DNA of 64,000 nt from CAXXOK01 sp964640955 (GTDB taxonomy: Bacteria; Bacillota; Clostridia; Christensenellales; Aristaeellaceae): positions 62,001-126,000 of the forward strand of contig CAZXJI010000001.1 of the NCBI GenBank assembly GCA_964640955.1, read 5' to 3'. A model generated the notes under the pieces. It did not search any database and had not been told where the DNA came from. It saw nothing but the letters and a program-made list of their open reading frames with translations. A program made the translations under genes and the position numbers. This document shows, piece after piece, positions 1 through 8,031 of the stretch (position 1 is its first letter; each line of letters begins with the position of its first letter).

Positions 1-2
1 AC

Positions 3-1034
3 AGCGCCTTGGCGGCGCAGCGGCTAGGCGTGGCGGTCAAATGCGCGACCATTACCCCCAACGCCCAGCGCGTGACGGAATACAACCTCAAAGAGATGTG
101 GAAGAGCCCCAACGGCACCATCCGCGCGATACTGGACGGTACCGTTTTTCGTGCGCCGGTGATGGTGAAAGGCATCCGTCCCTGCGTCGTCAACTGGAAA
201 AAGCCGATCATCCTCGCGCGCCACGCCTATGGCGACATCTATAAAAACGTGGAGTTCCGCGTGCCCGCCGCGGGACTGGCGGAGCTTTGCTACACCGACG
301 GGGACGGCAAAGAAACGCGCCTGCCCATCCACACCTTTCAGGGCCCGGGCGTCATCCGCGGCATGCACAACACGGATGAAAGCATTATGAGCTTTGCGCA
401 TTCCTGCTTCTGTTTCGCGCTGGATGTAAAACAGGATCTGTGGTTCTCCACAAAGGACACGATCTCCAAGACCTACGACCATCATTTCAAGGATATTTTC
501 AACGATCTGTACGAGTCCACCTACCGCAAGGCTTTCGAGGCGGCGGGCATCACCTATTTCTACACCCTCGTGGACGACGCCGTCGCCCGCGTCATCCGCA
601 GCGAAGGCGGGTTCGTGTGGGCGCTGAAGAACTACGACGGCGACGTGATGAGCGATATGCTCGCCACCGCCTTCGGCAGCCTGGCCATGATGACCAGCGT
701 TCTGGTGTCCCCCCACGGTCAATACGAGTACGAGGCGGCGCACGGAACCGTAACCCGCCACTACTACCGCTACCTCAAGGGCGGGGAGACCAGCACCAAC
801 CCCGTGGCGACCATCTTCGCCTGGACGGGCGCGCTTGCCAAGCGCGGCGAGCTGGACGGCATCCCGGAGCTGACCGCCTTTGCGCAGGCTTTGGAAGCGG
901 CGACGCTGACCACCATCGAAAGCGGCAGGATGACCAAGGACCTGGTGCCGCTGTTCGAGGGCGAGGCGCAGGCGCTGAGCTCCGAGGGCTTTCTGACGGC
1001 CATCGCGGCCGAGCTGGAAAAGAAGATCGCCTGA
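3..1034 (+). CDS. icd: NADP-dependent isocitrate dehydrogenase, C-terminal part
   Basis: This oxidatively decarboxylates isocitrate to 2-oxoglutarate in the cytosol (TCA cycle, NADPH supply). About 343 codons are present. The frame is open at the left edge, and a full-length family member is about 400 residues, so roughly 60 N-terminal residues lie outside the window. Diagnostic segments of the homodimeric eukaryote-like NADP-IDH class are visible, including SEGGFVWALKNYDGDVMSD, the NADP-binding EAAHGTVTRHYYRY stretch and STNPVATIFAWT. A strong hairpin follows the stop codon, so this looks like the end of its transcript. Identity is secure; only the start is unseen. Confidence 0.95.
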   Translation, partial: SALAAQRLGVAVKCATITPNAQRVTEYNLKEMWKSPNGTIRAILDGTVFRAPVMVKGIRPCVVNWKKPIILARHAYGDIYKNVEFRVPAAGLAELCYTDGDGKETRLPIHTFQGPGVIRGMHNTDESIMSFAHSCFCFALDVKQDLWFSTKDTISKTYDHHFKDIFNDLYESTYRKAFEAAGITYFYTLVDDAVARVIRSEGGFVWALKNYDGDVMSDMLATAFGSLAMMTSVLVSPHGQYEYEAAHGTVTRHYYRYLKGGETSTNPVATIFAWTGALAKRGELDGIPELTAFAQALEAATLTTIESGRMTKDLVPLFEGEAQALSSEGFLTAIAAELEKKIA

Positions 1035-1079
1035 TGCCGGGCCCAAATCAGGCCTCGTCGAGAATCCATACCGATGTCT

Positions 1080-1110
1080 GCGCGCCCCTTCTGTTTCGGA
1101 AGGGGCGCGC
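1080..1110 (+). terminator. Hairpin after icd
   Basis: A 12-bp perfect GC-rich stem (1080-1091 with 1099-1110) has a 7-nt loop and lies 45 nt after the icd stop. It lacks a T-run, so it may be a transcript-stabilising hairpin or a factor-dependent terminator rather than a classical intrinsic one. Confidence 0.5.
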
Positions 1111-1177
1111 AGCGCTTGCAGATCGCCGCTTTTCATATCGAAACGGCGGCGCATCCCTTTTTTCGAACCGCCGGTTG

Positions 1178-1186
1178 TGTTATGAT
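1178..1186 (+). promoter_or_regulatory. Extended -10 promoter for the methyltransferase
   Basis: TGTTATGAT has the form TG-N-TATGAT, an extended -10 element, and lies 35 nt before the methyltransferase start. There is no convincing -35; the position expected for one is a T-run. Confidence 0.4.
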
Positions 1187-1220
1187 GGGAAATAATCGGC
1201 ATCGGATGGAGGCGATGGAA

Positions 1221-2036
1221 ATGAGCATCCGCGAGGTGGAAGCCTACTACGACGAAAACGCGCAGAAGGAATGGGAACGGCTTGAAAACCATCCCTTCGA
1301 GTTTGTTTTCACGACCTACCGCATGGATTCGTACGTCCGTCCCGGCGACAGCGTGCTGGATATCGGCGGCGGGCCCGGCCGGTACGCCGTTCACTACGCC
1401 AAAAAAGGCTGCGACGTGACGCTGGTCGATCTGTCGAAGGGCAATATCGAACTGGCGCGGGAAAAGGCGCGCGAAAACGGCGTCGATTTTCCGATGTTCG
1501 CCTGCAACTGCCTCGAAATAGACAAGCTTCCTCCGGGTGAGTACGATCACGTTTTTCTTATGGGGCCGCTGTACCATCTGGTCGACGAGCGCGACCGGGT
1601 GAAGGCGGTCCGGCTGGCGCTTTCGCGGTTGAAGCCGGGCGGAAACCTGTACTGCTCGTTTATTCTGGATTTTGCCTGCGTCATCTATGACCTGAAAAAC
1701 GGGCCCGGTTATTTGGCGGGGGATCTGGCCAACCCGGCCACGCGCCGGCTGATCGACTCCGTCGTGACCGCGACGGGGTACAGCGGGCCGGCTTTTACCT
1801 CCTCCTGTTTTTTCAACCAGCGCCAGATCGAGCCGTTCATGCGCCCGTTCGGGCTTGAAAAGCTCCATCTGTTCGGGCAGGAGGGCATTATGGCGCTCAG
1901 CGAGAATCAGGCCAAGGCGTTCCCCAGGGAGGAATTCGACCAGTGGATCGAGGTCGCCAAGCGCTTTCTGGATATTCCGGAATTGCTGGCGCTTTCGGAG
2001 CACGCCATGTACATCGGGCGAAAGCCCAAGGCGTGA
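1221..2036 (+). CDS. Class I SAM-dependent methyltransferase
   Basis: A 271-residue cytosolic protein, likely a small-molecule or RNA methyltransferase. Motif I, VLDIGGGPGRYAVHYA, binds S-adenosylmethionine; the acidic end of strand 2 follows (VTLVDLS), then the motif IV-like region MGPLYHLVDERDR. The HLVDE/LKPGG pattern is typical of the Methyltransf_11/25 families. I chose the ATG at 1221 because GGAGG (1208-1212) precedes it by 8 nt; in-frame ATGs at 1206 and 1215 overlap that ribosome-binding site. It stands alone between icd and a convergent traX-like gene. The substrate cannot be told from sequence. Confidence 0.85.
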   Translation: MSIREVEAYYDENAQKEWERLENHPFEFVFTTYRMDSYVRPGDSVLDIGGGPGRYAVHYAKKGCDVTLVDLSKGNIELAREKARENGVDFPMFACNCLEIDKLPPGEYDHVFLMGPLYHLVDERDRVKAVRLALSRLKPGGNLYCSFILDFACVIYDLKNGPGYLAGDLANPATRRLIDSVVTATGYSGPAFTSSCFFNQRQIEPFMRPFGLEKLHLFGQEGIMALSENQAKAFPREEFDQWIEVAKRFLDIPELLALSEHAMYIGRKPKA

Positions 2037-2070
2037 AACCTCCCTGTCCAGAAAAGGGTAATAATCGTTC

Positions 2071-2085
2071 CGGACGCACCGTCCG
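2071..2085 (-). terminator. Possible weak terminator of the traX-like gene
   Basis: A 6-bp inverted repeat, CGGACG-CAC-CGTCCG, lies just past the traX-like stop codon in its direction of transcription, with only interrupted T-rich sequence after it. The call is weak. Confidence 0.3.
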
Positions 2086-2100
2086 CGCGTTCGCGGGCAC

Positions 2101-2892
2101 TCAGCTTCCCAGCACCGCCAAAAGCTGCGCCAGCGGCACGCCCGTCAGCAGCAGAACCCCGATGATGCCCAGCAGGTGCAGCGGGTAGAGCCCGTAGCCC
2201 AGCCATTTGGGCATGCGGACGTTCGTATGCGTGGGTACGAGTATCCACGGCAGCGCCAGCCACATCAGCGTCTGCAGATGGAAAAACGCCTTGAGCACCG
2301 GGCCTACGCCCGTCCATTCCAAAAAAGTCAGTTGCAGCCCGGCAAACGAGATGACCTGGCTGGAGGAACCTCCCCAGAAAAGCGCGAAGGCCAGCACGAC
2401 CGCCAGAATGCCGCCGGCGCTCTTGCGCGCCGCGTACAAAAGCAGGATGAACGTAAGCCCTTTCCAGCCGTAGTCGACGCTGACGAACCCCAGAAACACG
2501 TAGGCGAGCACCGGGGCCCAGAACTGGCTGAAAAACCACCTGCCCCGGATACCGGCGATGACCAGCACCCCCAGGCACAGCAGGAACAGGATGTTGAGCT
2601 TCGACCAGGGGTTGCCCAGCGCCACCATGTTGATCGGCTGGGAGACGGCCGCCAGCACCAGCAGCCTGAACGCGTAGCGGAGGATATCGTGCGTGTACTC
2701 GCACCCGACCACCAGGCACCACGCGTAGATCGGCATGGCGATGCGCCCGAGTATCCGCATTTCCGTAACGCCGGGAAACACCGCGACGCCCAGATGATCC
2801 ACGATCATAAAAACGAGCGCGACGATCTTCAGCCATCCGGTATCCGTGTTGCCGCCCAGTTCGATCGCGCGGCCGCTCAGTTGCTTGTGCAT
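2101..2892 (-). CDS. TraX family integral membrane protein
   Basis: A 263-residue polytopic membrane protein with about eight hydrophobic segments. The N-terminal LKIVALVFMIVDHLG and later LGRIAMPIYAWCLVVG match the conserved opening of the TraX family. TraX is named for F-pilin N-acetylation, but family members outside plasmids have unknown acceptors and probably act as membrane acyltransferases. No conjugation genes are nearby, so a role in cell-surface acylation is more likely than one in conjugation. ATG at 2892 is preceded by a G-rich Shine-Dalgarno. It has its own promoter and is convergent with the upstream methyltransferase. Confidence 0.75.
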   Translation of the reverse strand: MHKQLSGRAIELGGNTDTGWLKIVALVFMIVDHLGVAVFPGVTEMRILGRIAMPIYAWCLVVGCEYTHDILRYAFRLLVLAAVSQPINMVALGNPWSKLNILFLLCLGVLVIAGIRGRWFFSQFWAPVLAYVFLGFVSVDYGWKGLTFILLLYAARKSAGGILAVVLAFALFWGGSSSQVISFAGLQLTFLEWTGVGPVLKAFFHLQTLMWLALPWILVPTHTNVRMPKWLGYGLYPLHLLGIIGVLLLTGVPLAQLLAVLGS

Positions 2893-2925
2893 CCGTCCAT
2901 CCCCGCCTTGTGCGTTATTCGTTTG

Positions 2926-2953
2926 ATTATATCACACCCGGTCGCGCTTGCAA
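2926..2953 (-). promoter_or_regulatory. SigA-type promoter of the traX-like gene
   Basis: On the minus strand TTGCAA, a 16-bp spacer, then TATAAT preceded by TGA (extended -10). Transcription would start about 30 nt before the start codon. The same architecture recurs upstream of pgi. Confidence 0.7.
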
Positions 2954-3060
2954 ACCGCCGTCGTTTTCAGCCAGACTTCATATTGCGTTCATGTGCGCTT
3001 CACGCGGAGCAGCGATAATGACCACGGTTCGCGGCGGGAAGGCAACGGAGGTGACGCGGG

Positions 3061-3156
3061 ATGGATGCAAGGTGGAAGCGGCTGATGTCCGTCGCGGTCT
3101 GGATACTGGCCGCCGAGGTCGTCTGCCTGCTCATGGCGCTCTATCTGCACTCGTGA
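3061..3156 (+). CDS. Candidate 31-residue single-pass membrane peptide
   Basis: A short open frame (ATG 3061, TGA 3154-3156) with a perfect GGAGG ribosome-binding site at 3047-3051, 9 nt before the ATG. The peptide has a basic N-terminus (MDARWKRL) and then one hydrophobic helix from about residue 8 to residue 29 (ending MALYLHS), giving an N-in membrane topology by the positive-inside rule. It ends 10 nt before the -35 of the response-regulator/kinase promoter and lies on the same strand, so it could be co-regulated with or act on that sensor. No homologue is recognised. Expression needs proof; its own promoter is not obvious. Confidence 0.45.
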   Translation: MDARWKRLMSVAVWILAAEVVCLLMALYLHS

Positions 3157-3166
3157 GAAGGACGGA

Positions 3167-3195
3167 TTGAGTTTTTACCGTCGCTTTGGTATACT
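3167..3195 (+). promoter_or_regulatory. SigA promoter of the response regulator/kinase operon
   Basis: TTGAGT, a 17-bp spacer, then TATACT, with a predicted start near 3202 and a 40-nt leader to the response regulator ATG. Confidence 0.75.
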
Positions 3196-3241
3196 AACCG
3201 TATCGGCCCCGACCGTATCCGAAGAAGAAAGAAGGCGCGTC

Positions 3242-3928
3242 ATGAAGCTGCTCATCGTCGACGACGAACAAAAGATACGCGAACTGATCGTGAAATACGC
3301 CGCGTTTGAGGGCTACGAGACCGCCGAGGCGGAAAACGGCATGCAGGCCGTGGAGGTCGCCCGCTCAACGCCTTTCGACCTGATCGTTCTGGACATCATG
3401 ATGCCGGAACTGGACGGGTTTTCCGCCGCGCGGGAGATACGGAAAACCAGCCCGCACGTGCCCATCATCCTCCTGTCGGCGCGCGGCGAGGAATACGATA
3501 AGATACACGGGTTTGAGATCGGCATCGACGATTACGTGGTCAAGCCCTTCTCCCCCAAGGAACTGATGATGCGCGTGGGGGCGGTGCTCCGGCGCGTGAA
3601 CGGCGCGGCCGGCGGCGATCCCGCCCCCACCCACCAAACGGCGGTCATCGACGGCATGACGGTGGATTTTACGGCCCGCCGCGTGACCATCGACGGAAGC
3701 GACGTGGACCTTTCCCCCAAGGAGTACGACCTGTTGTTTTATCTGGTGCGCAACCGCGGCATCGCGCTGACGCGGGACAAGCTGATTTCCGAGGTCTGGG
3801 GGTACGACTTCTTCGGCGACGACCGGACGCTGGACACGCACATCAAGCTCTTGCGCAGGCAGTTGGGCGATTACGCCAAGTATATCGTCACCCTTCGGGG
3901 CGTGGGGTACCGTTTTGAAAAAGCGTGA
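3242..3928 (+). CDS. OmpR/PhoB-family response regulator
   Basis: A 228-residue DNA-binding regulator. The receiver domain (about 1-115) opens with MKLLIVDDE, has the phospho-acceptor Asp in LIVLDIMMPELDG (residue about 51) and the conserved Lys in VVKPFSPKEL. A winged-helix output domain (about 130-226) contains LSPKEYDLLFYL and the terminal TLRGVGYRFE typical of PhoB. ATG at 3242 was chosen over an upstream TTG because it begins exactly at the receiver core and follows a GAAGG-type ribosome site. It overlaps the downstream kinase by 14 nt, so the two are a cognate pair. Its regulon is unknown. Confidence 0.93.
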   Translation: MKLLIVDDEQKIRELIVKYAAFEGYETAEAENGMQAVEVARSTPFDLIVLDIMMPELDGFSAAREIRKTSPHVPIILLSARGEEYDKIHGFEIGIDDYVVKPFSPKELMMRVGAVLRRVNGAAGGDPAPTHQTAVIDGMTVDFTARRVTIDGSDVDLSPKEYDLLFYLVRNRGIALTRDKLISEVWGYDFFGDDRTLDTHIKLLRRQLGDYAKYIVTLRGVGYRFEKA

Positions 3929-5507
3929 CGGGGCCGCGGGCAAATCGACCGTAAGCATCCGCGGGAAGGCTTCCGCCGTCGGAAGCCTGTTTTCGCGGTT
4001 TTTCGCGCCGCTCAACCGGCTGGGCATCCGGGGCCGGATACTGATCTACTTTCTGCTGTTCACGGCGCTGCTTCTTTCGCTTTTGTGGGTATTTCAGATT
4101 GCGCTTTTGTCGGATTTCTACCGTTTGCAGAAAACCAACATGCTCACTTCCTCCATCGACACGCTCCAGAAGAATATCGACAACGAGGATCTGCAATTGC
4201 TGGCCGACCGGCTTGCGGAGGCCAACGACATCTGTGTGCTGATCATCGACGCGCAGGGCGACAAGCTGATCACCACCGATAACCTGCGCGACTGCGTTAT
4301 TCAGCGCATGACGGAGTACGATCTGCTCCGGTATGTGAACCTCGCCGCGCAGAGCCAATCCACTCTGTACCGTATCATCAACATCGGGCAGCCCGGCAAC
4401 AGCGAGTACAACGCAAACCGCTTTCAGGGCCCCGTGCCGCGCGCGGCCGACGACAGCCTCAGCCGCAGCATGGTCGCCGTGAAGGAAGTGGAAACGGAGG
4501 ACGGCGAGGCGCGCTATATTTTCCTCAACGCCGTCATCACCCCGGTAGAGTCCACCGTGCAAACGCTGCGGAGCCAGTTCCTGTTCATCGCGCTGTTCAT
4601 GGTGCTGTTGTCCCTGCTGCTTTCGCTGGTGCTCTCCCGCCGCATCGCCCAGCCCATCGTGGATACGAACGACGCGGCGTCGGAGCTGTCCGAGGGGCGC
4701 TTTTACCCGGCCAACACGAGCGTCAGCTATCGCGAGATTATGCAGCTCAACGCGACCCTCACGCAGGCCGCCAGGGACCTGCACCGCGTGGAGGAGATGC
4801 AGCGCGAGCTGATCGCCAACATTTCCCACGATCTGCGCACGCCCCTTACGCTGATCGAGGGCTATGCCGAGGCCATGCGCGACTTGCCCGGGGAGAATAC
4901 GCCGGAAAACATGCAGGTGATTATCGACGAAACGCGGCGGCTGAGCAGCCTGGTCAACGCGGTGCTGGAATACAGCGCCGGCAGGAACGGCCGGAGCGCC
5001 GTGGAACGCACGGATTTCGACCTGACGGGCGGCGTACGCGCCATCCTCGGCCGCTACCGGAAGCTGACGGAACTGGACGGCTACCGCATCCTTTTCGATT
5101 ACGACCGCCGAGTGACCGTCAACGCCGACGAAATGCAGATCGGTCAGGTGGTGTACAACCTCGTCAACAACGCCCTCACCTACACGGGCGAGGACAAGAC
5201 CGTCACCGTCCGCCAGCGCGTGACCGGCAATACCGTGCGCGTGGAAGTAATCGATACCGGCGAGGGCATACCGCAGGAAGAGCTTCCCTACATCTGGAGC
5301 CGGTACTACCGCGGTCAGAAGCCCCACAAGCGCGCGACCGTGGGCACGGGGCTGGGACTGAGCATCGTGGAGGGAATTCTGACGGGCCACGGCCTCCAAT
5401 ACGGCGTGGAGAGCAGGGAAGGGTGCGGAAGCACGTTCTGGTTCGAGCTGCCCGTGGTTTCCGCCACGGAGCCTGCGGACAACCGGGATACCGGCGAAGA
5501 AGCGTAA
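3915..5507 (+). CDS. Sensor histidine kinase (HAMP-HisKA-HATPase)
   Basis: A 530-residue membrane kinase partnering the response regulator it overlaps. A basic cytoplasmic N-terminus of about 38 residues precedes TM1 (about 43-64). An extracytoplasmic sensor region runs to about 215, with TM2 at about 220-240. A HAMP region follows, then HisKA with the phospho-acceptor His in ANISHDLRTPLTLIEGY, an N-box NLVNNALTYTGE, DTGEGIP, and the G2 motif GTGLGLSIVEG. The start is a TTG at 3915; the next in-frame ATG would delete TM1. A terminator follows. The ligand is unknown. Confidence 0.92.
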   Translation: MKKRDGAAGKSTVSIRGKASAVGSLFSRFFAPLNRLGIRGRILIYFLLFTALLLSLLWVFQIALLSDFYRLQKTNMLTSSIDTLQKNIDNEDLQLLADRLAEANDICVLIIDAQGDKLITTDNLRDCVIQRMTEYDLLRYVNLAAQSQSTLYRIINIGQPGNSEYNANRFQGPVPRAADDSLSRSMVAVKEVETEDGEARYIFLNAVITPVESTVQTLRSQFLFIALFMVLLSLLLSLVLSRRIAQPIVDTNDAASELSEGRFYPANTSVSYREIMQLNATLTQAARDLHRVEEMQRELIANISHDLRTPLTLIEGYAEAMRDLPGENTPENMQVIIDETRRLSSLVNAVLEYSAGRNGRSAVERTDFDLTGGVRAILGRYRKLTELDGYRILFDYDRRVTVNADEMQIGQVVYNLVNNALTYTGEDKTVTVRQRVTGNTVRVEVIDTGEGIPQEELPYIWSRYYRGQKPHKRATVGTGLGLSIVEGILTGHGLQYGVESREGCGSTFWFELPVVSATEPADNRDTGEEA

Positions 5508-5524
5508 GCCTGTAAGGATAAACG

Positions 5525-5574
5525 ACGTCCCCGGGGATGGCTGTTCGCCGTCCGCGGGGACGTTTTACATTTTT
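5525..5574 (+). terminator. Rho-independent terminator of the kinase operon
   Basis: A 9-bp stem, ACGTCCCCG (5525-5533) with CGGGGACGT (5555-5563), is followed by a T-rich tail, TTTACATTTTT. Confidence 0.8.
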
Positions 5575-5623
5575 CTCTTGGGTAAAGTCCCACGCCTTAT
5601 CGAGCTGCGCCTGCCGGCGCCGT

Positions 5624-5749
5624 TTAGAAAATGCTGCTCAGCGCCGCGGCCAGCAGTACGCTGCCCAGCAGGACGGCCGCCAGGATCAGCGCGATCAGAC
5701 GGGTCGCCTTTCGCTTATGCGCGTTCTTCTTGCTTGCCTGTATGGGCAT
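5624..5749 (-). CDS. Small basic single-pass membrane protein (41 aa)
   Basis: The protein starts MPIQASKKNAHKRKATR and continues as one alanine/leucine-rich hydrophobic helix to the C-terminus, so it should sit N-in in the membrane with a nearly absent tail. ATG at 5749 has a GGGGGG-AA ribosome site upstream; a longer frame to 5824 has no such site. Length and layout resemble the DUF4044-type mini membrane proteins of Firmicutes, but I cannot confirm membership. It follows the PLP lyase gene on the same strand and may be the last gene of that operon. Confidence 0.55.
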   Translation of the reverse strand: MPIQASKKNAHKRKATRLIALILAAVLLGSVLLAAALSSIF

Positions 5750-5840
5750 GCCCGGTTCCCCCCTCGTCGTCCGTTCCGTTCCCGGAAACGAACCGATTAT
5801 AGCATATTGCGGCCGGCCGCGCAAACCGCCCGGCCGATTT

Positions 5841-7085
5841 TTACAACGCGAGGCTTCCCCGTTTCGCCATGTATTCCAGCGCGCTGATCAGCGCGAGCTT
5901 GCCGTGCTCGTAGCTCAGCCCGCCCTGCAGGTAGACGGTGTACGGCTCCCGCATGGGCGCGTCCGCGCTCAGCTCGATGCTCGCGCCGGAGACAAACGTG
6001 CCCGCCGCCATAATCACCTGCTCGGTATAGCCGGGCATGTCCCACGGCTCCGGCAGCGCCATGCTGTCCACGGGGGACGCCGCCTGAATGCCCTGGCAGA
6101 AGGCGATCAGCCTGTCCGGCGTGCCCAGTTCCAGCGCCTGGATGATGTCCGTGCGCGGCGCGTCGACGGCAGGGGTCGTCGCCATGCCGAGCTCCGAGAA
6201 CACCGCGGCCGCGAGCACCGAGGTGCGCACCGCCTGCCCCACCGTGTGCGGGGCCATGAACAGCCCCTGATAAAACGGCTGGTACCCCGCCGCGTAACTG
6301 CCGATCTCCCCGCCCACGCCCGGCGCGGTCAGCCGGTACGAAATGCGCTCGATCAGGTCTTTGCGTCCGACGGCGTAGCCGCCCGTGGGGGCCAGCCCGC
6401 CGCCGGGGTTCTTGATGAGGCTGCCCACGCACACGTCCGCGCCGTAGTGGGTGGGCTCCTTCTCCTCCACGAATTCGCCGTAGCAGTTGTCCACCATCAG
6501 GCAGGCGTTGGGAAACTCCGCGTGCAGCATTTCGGCCAGCGGCGCGAGCTCCGCGGGCGTCAGCGACCGGCGCGCGGCGTACCCGCGGCTGCGCTGCACG
6601 GCCACCACCTTCGTTTGGGGGGTCATCGCTGCGCGGATGGCGGGCAGATCGAGCCGCCCGTCCCCGTTCAGCTCCACCTGCCGGTACGTTACTCTCATTT
6701 CGGCCAGCGACCCGGGCCCGGCTCCGTGAATACCGATGATGCCTTCCAGCGTATCATACGGCGCACCGGAGGCGCTCAGCAGTTCGTCTCCCGGCAAAAG
6801 CAGGCCGAACAGGCACAGGGAAAGCGCGTGCGTGCCCGAAGCGATCTGCGGGCGCACCAGCGCGGCCTGCGCGCCGAACAGCTCCGCCCAGATGGCCTCC
6901 AGCGTGTCCCGGCCGATGTCGCCGTAGCCGTAGCCGGTTGTCGCGGCGAAGTGCCGCGAGGCGACCTCGTGTTTCTGGAAAGCGGCGAGCACCCGCGCGG
7001 TGTTGCGCAGCGCGATGCCGTCGATGCGTTTGAACGCCTCCGCGCATTGCGCCTCGGCCTGTTCGATCCTCTCGGTGACGGTCAT
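5841..7085 (-). CDS. Methionine gamma-lyase-family PLP enzyme (YnbB type)
   Basis: A 414-residue PLP-dependent enzyme of the Cys/Met-metabolism fold (family once labelled aluminium resistance). Visible signatures are GYGYGDIGRDTLEAIWA near the N-terminus, IASGTHALSLCLFGLL for cofactor phosphate binding, the Asp of MVDNCYGEF that contacts the pyridine nitrogen, and the Schiff-base Lys in GSLIKNPGGGLAPTGGY. The start at 7085 forms an ATGA overlap with the miaA stop, so it is translationally coupled. The miaA-ynbB order is shared with Bacillus relatives. The physiological substrate is unsettled. Confidence 0.88.
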   Translation of the reverse strand: MTVTERIEQAEAQCAEAFKRIDGIALRNTARVLAAFQKHEVASRHFAATTGYGYGDIGRDTLEAIWAELFGAQAALVRPQIASGTHALSLCLFGLLLPGDELLSASGAPYDTLEGIIGIHGAGPGSLAEMRVTYRQVELNGDGRLDLPAIRAAMTPQTKVVAVQRSRGYAARRSLTPAELAPLAEMLHAEFPNACLMVDNCYGEFVEEKEPTHYGADVCVGSLIKNPGGGLAPTGGYAVGRKDLIERISYRLTAPGVGGEIGSYAAGYQPFYQGLFMAPHTVGQAVRTSVLAAAVFSELGMATTPAVDAPRTDIIQALELGTPDRLIAFCQGIQAASPVDSMALPEPWDMPGYTEQVIMAAGTFVSGASIELSADAPMREPYTVYLQGGLSYEHGKLALISALEYMAKRGSLAL

Positions 7086-8020
7086 TTCTTCCATTCCTTC
7101 CAAAACGTTTCGCCGATCGAAAGCGCGCGCTCCGCGCTGCCCGCCTCGGCCATATCCAGCCATTTCACGCGTGGATCGGCGTTGAACCACGTCCACTGGC
7201 GTTTGGCGTAGCGCCGGGTGTTCCGCTTCATCAGGCTCACGGCCTCCGAAAGCGGCGTGCCGGAAAGCGCGACGGGCACGAGCTCCTTATAGCCGATGCC
7301 CTGCATGGCCTGCGCCTGCGGGGGCACGCCGGAGGCGAGCAAAGCCTCCACCTCGGCAAGCAGGCCCTTTTCAAGCATCCCGTCCACGCGCGCTTCGACG
7401 CGGCGGTAGAGTACGTCCCGCGCGAACGTCGTGCCCAGAATGCAAAACGCGAACGGGCGCTCCGCCTCGGGCGCCTTCTGCGCCGACATCCGCTCACCGG
7501 TCAGCAGGTACACCTCCAGCGCGCGCGACACCCGCTGCACGTCGTTTGCGTGCAGCTTTGCAGCCGCCTCGGGATCGACGCGCCTCAGCCGCTCGTGCAG
7601 CGCATTTCTGCCCGCCTCGTCCGCGGCCGACGCCTTCAGTTCCTCCCGGAGCGCCGGGTCGCTGGGCACGCCGCCGAGCGAAAGCCCTTCGGTCAGCGCC
7701 CGCAGGTAAAAGCCCGTGCCGCCGACCAGCACGGGCAGCTTTCCGCGCGCGTATACGGTCCGTATGCAGGCTTCCGCCCGCCCGGCGTACTGCGCGACGG
7801 AAAAGGGCTCCGTCGGCTCCACGATGTCGATCAGGTGGTGCGGTATGTTTCCACGCTCGGTCGGGGTGGGCTTGGCGGTGCCGATATCCATGCGGCGGTA
7901 CACCTGCATGCTATCCATGTTGAGGTTCTCGCCGCCGAGCGCCCGGGCCAGCCTGACCGCCAGCGCGCTTTTCCCGCTCGCCGTGGGCCCGACGACGCAC
8001 AACACCGGCGTTTTATCCAT
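7082..8020 (-). CDS. miaA: tRNA dimethylallyltransferase MiaA
   Basis: It adds a dimethylallyl group to A37 of tRNAs reading UNN codons (i6A37). The 312-residue protein has the P-loop GPTASGKSALAVRLA (residues about 11-25), the catalytic region NMDSMQVYRRMDIGTAKPT, HHLIDIVEP, and GGTGFYLRAL in the middle. It lies 11 nt after mutL and overlaps the next gene by 4 nt. Its partner MiaB, which methylthiolates the same base, is encoded upstream on the same strand, so both steps may come from one transcript. Confidence 0.97.
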   Translation of the reverse strand: MDKTPVLCVVGPTASGKSALAVRLARALGGENLNMDSMQVYRRMDIGTAKPTPTERGNIPHHLIDIVEPTEPFSVAQYAGRAEACIRTVYARGKLPVLVGGTGFYLRALTEGLSLGGVPSDPALREELKASAADEAGRNALHERLRRVDPEAAAKLHANDVQRVSRALEVYLLTGERMSAQKAPEAERPFAFCILGTTFARDVLYRRVEARVDGMLEKGLLAEVEALLASGVPPQAQAMQGIGYKELVPVALSGTPLSEAVSLMKRNTRRYAKRQWTWFNADPRVKWLDMAEAGSAERALSIGETFWKEWKK

Positions 8021-8031
8021 GCGCGTCCCCC

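Noticed and set aside
24..2003. A 659-codon open frame antisense to icd and the methyltransferase
   Set aside because: It spans two genes, is rich in Arg/His/Gly as expected from the opposite strand of GC-rich codons, and has no recognisable domain or ribosome site.
5631..7211. A 526-codon plus-strand open frame opposite the PLP lyase
   Set aside because: Composition is typical of an antisense shadow and it covers a strongly supported gene with intact PLP motifs.
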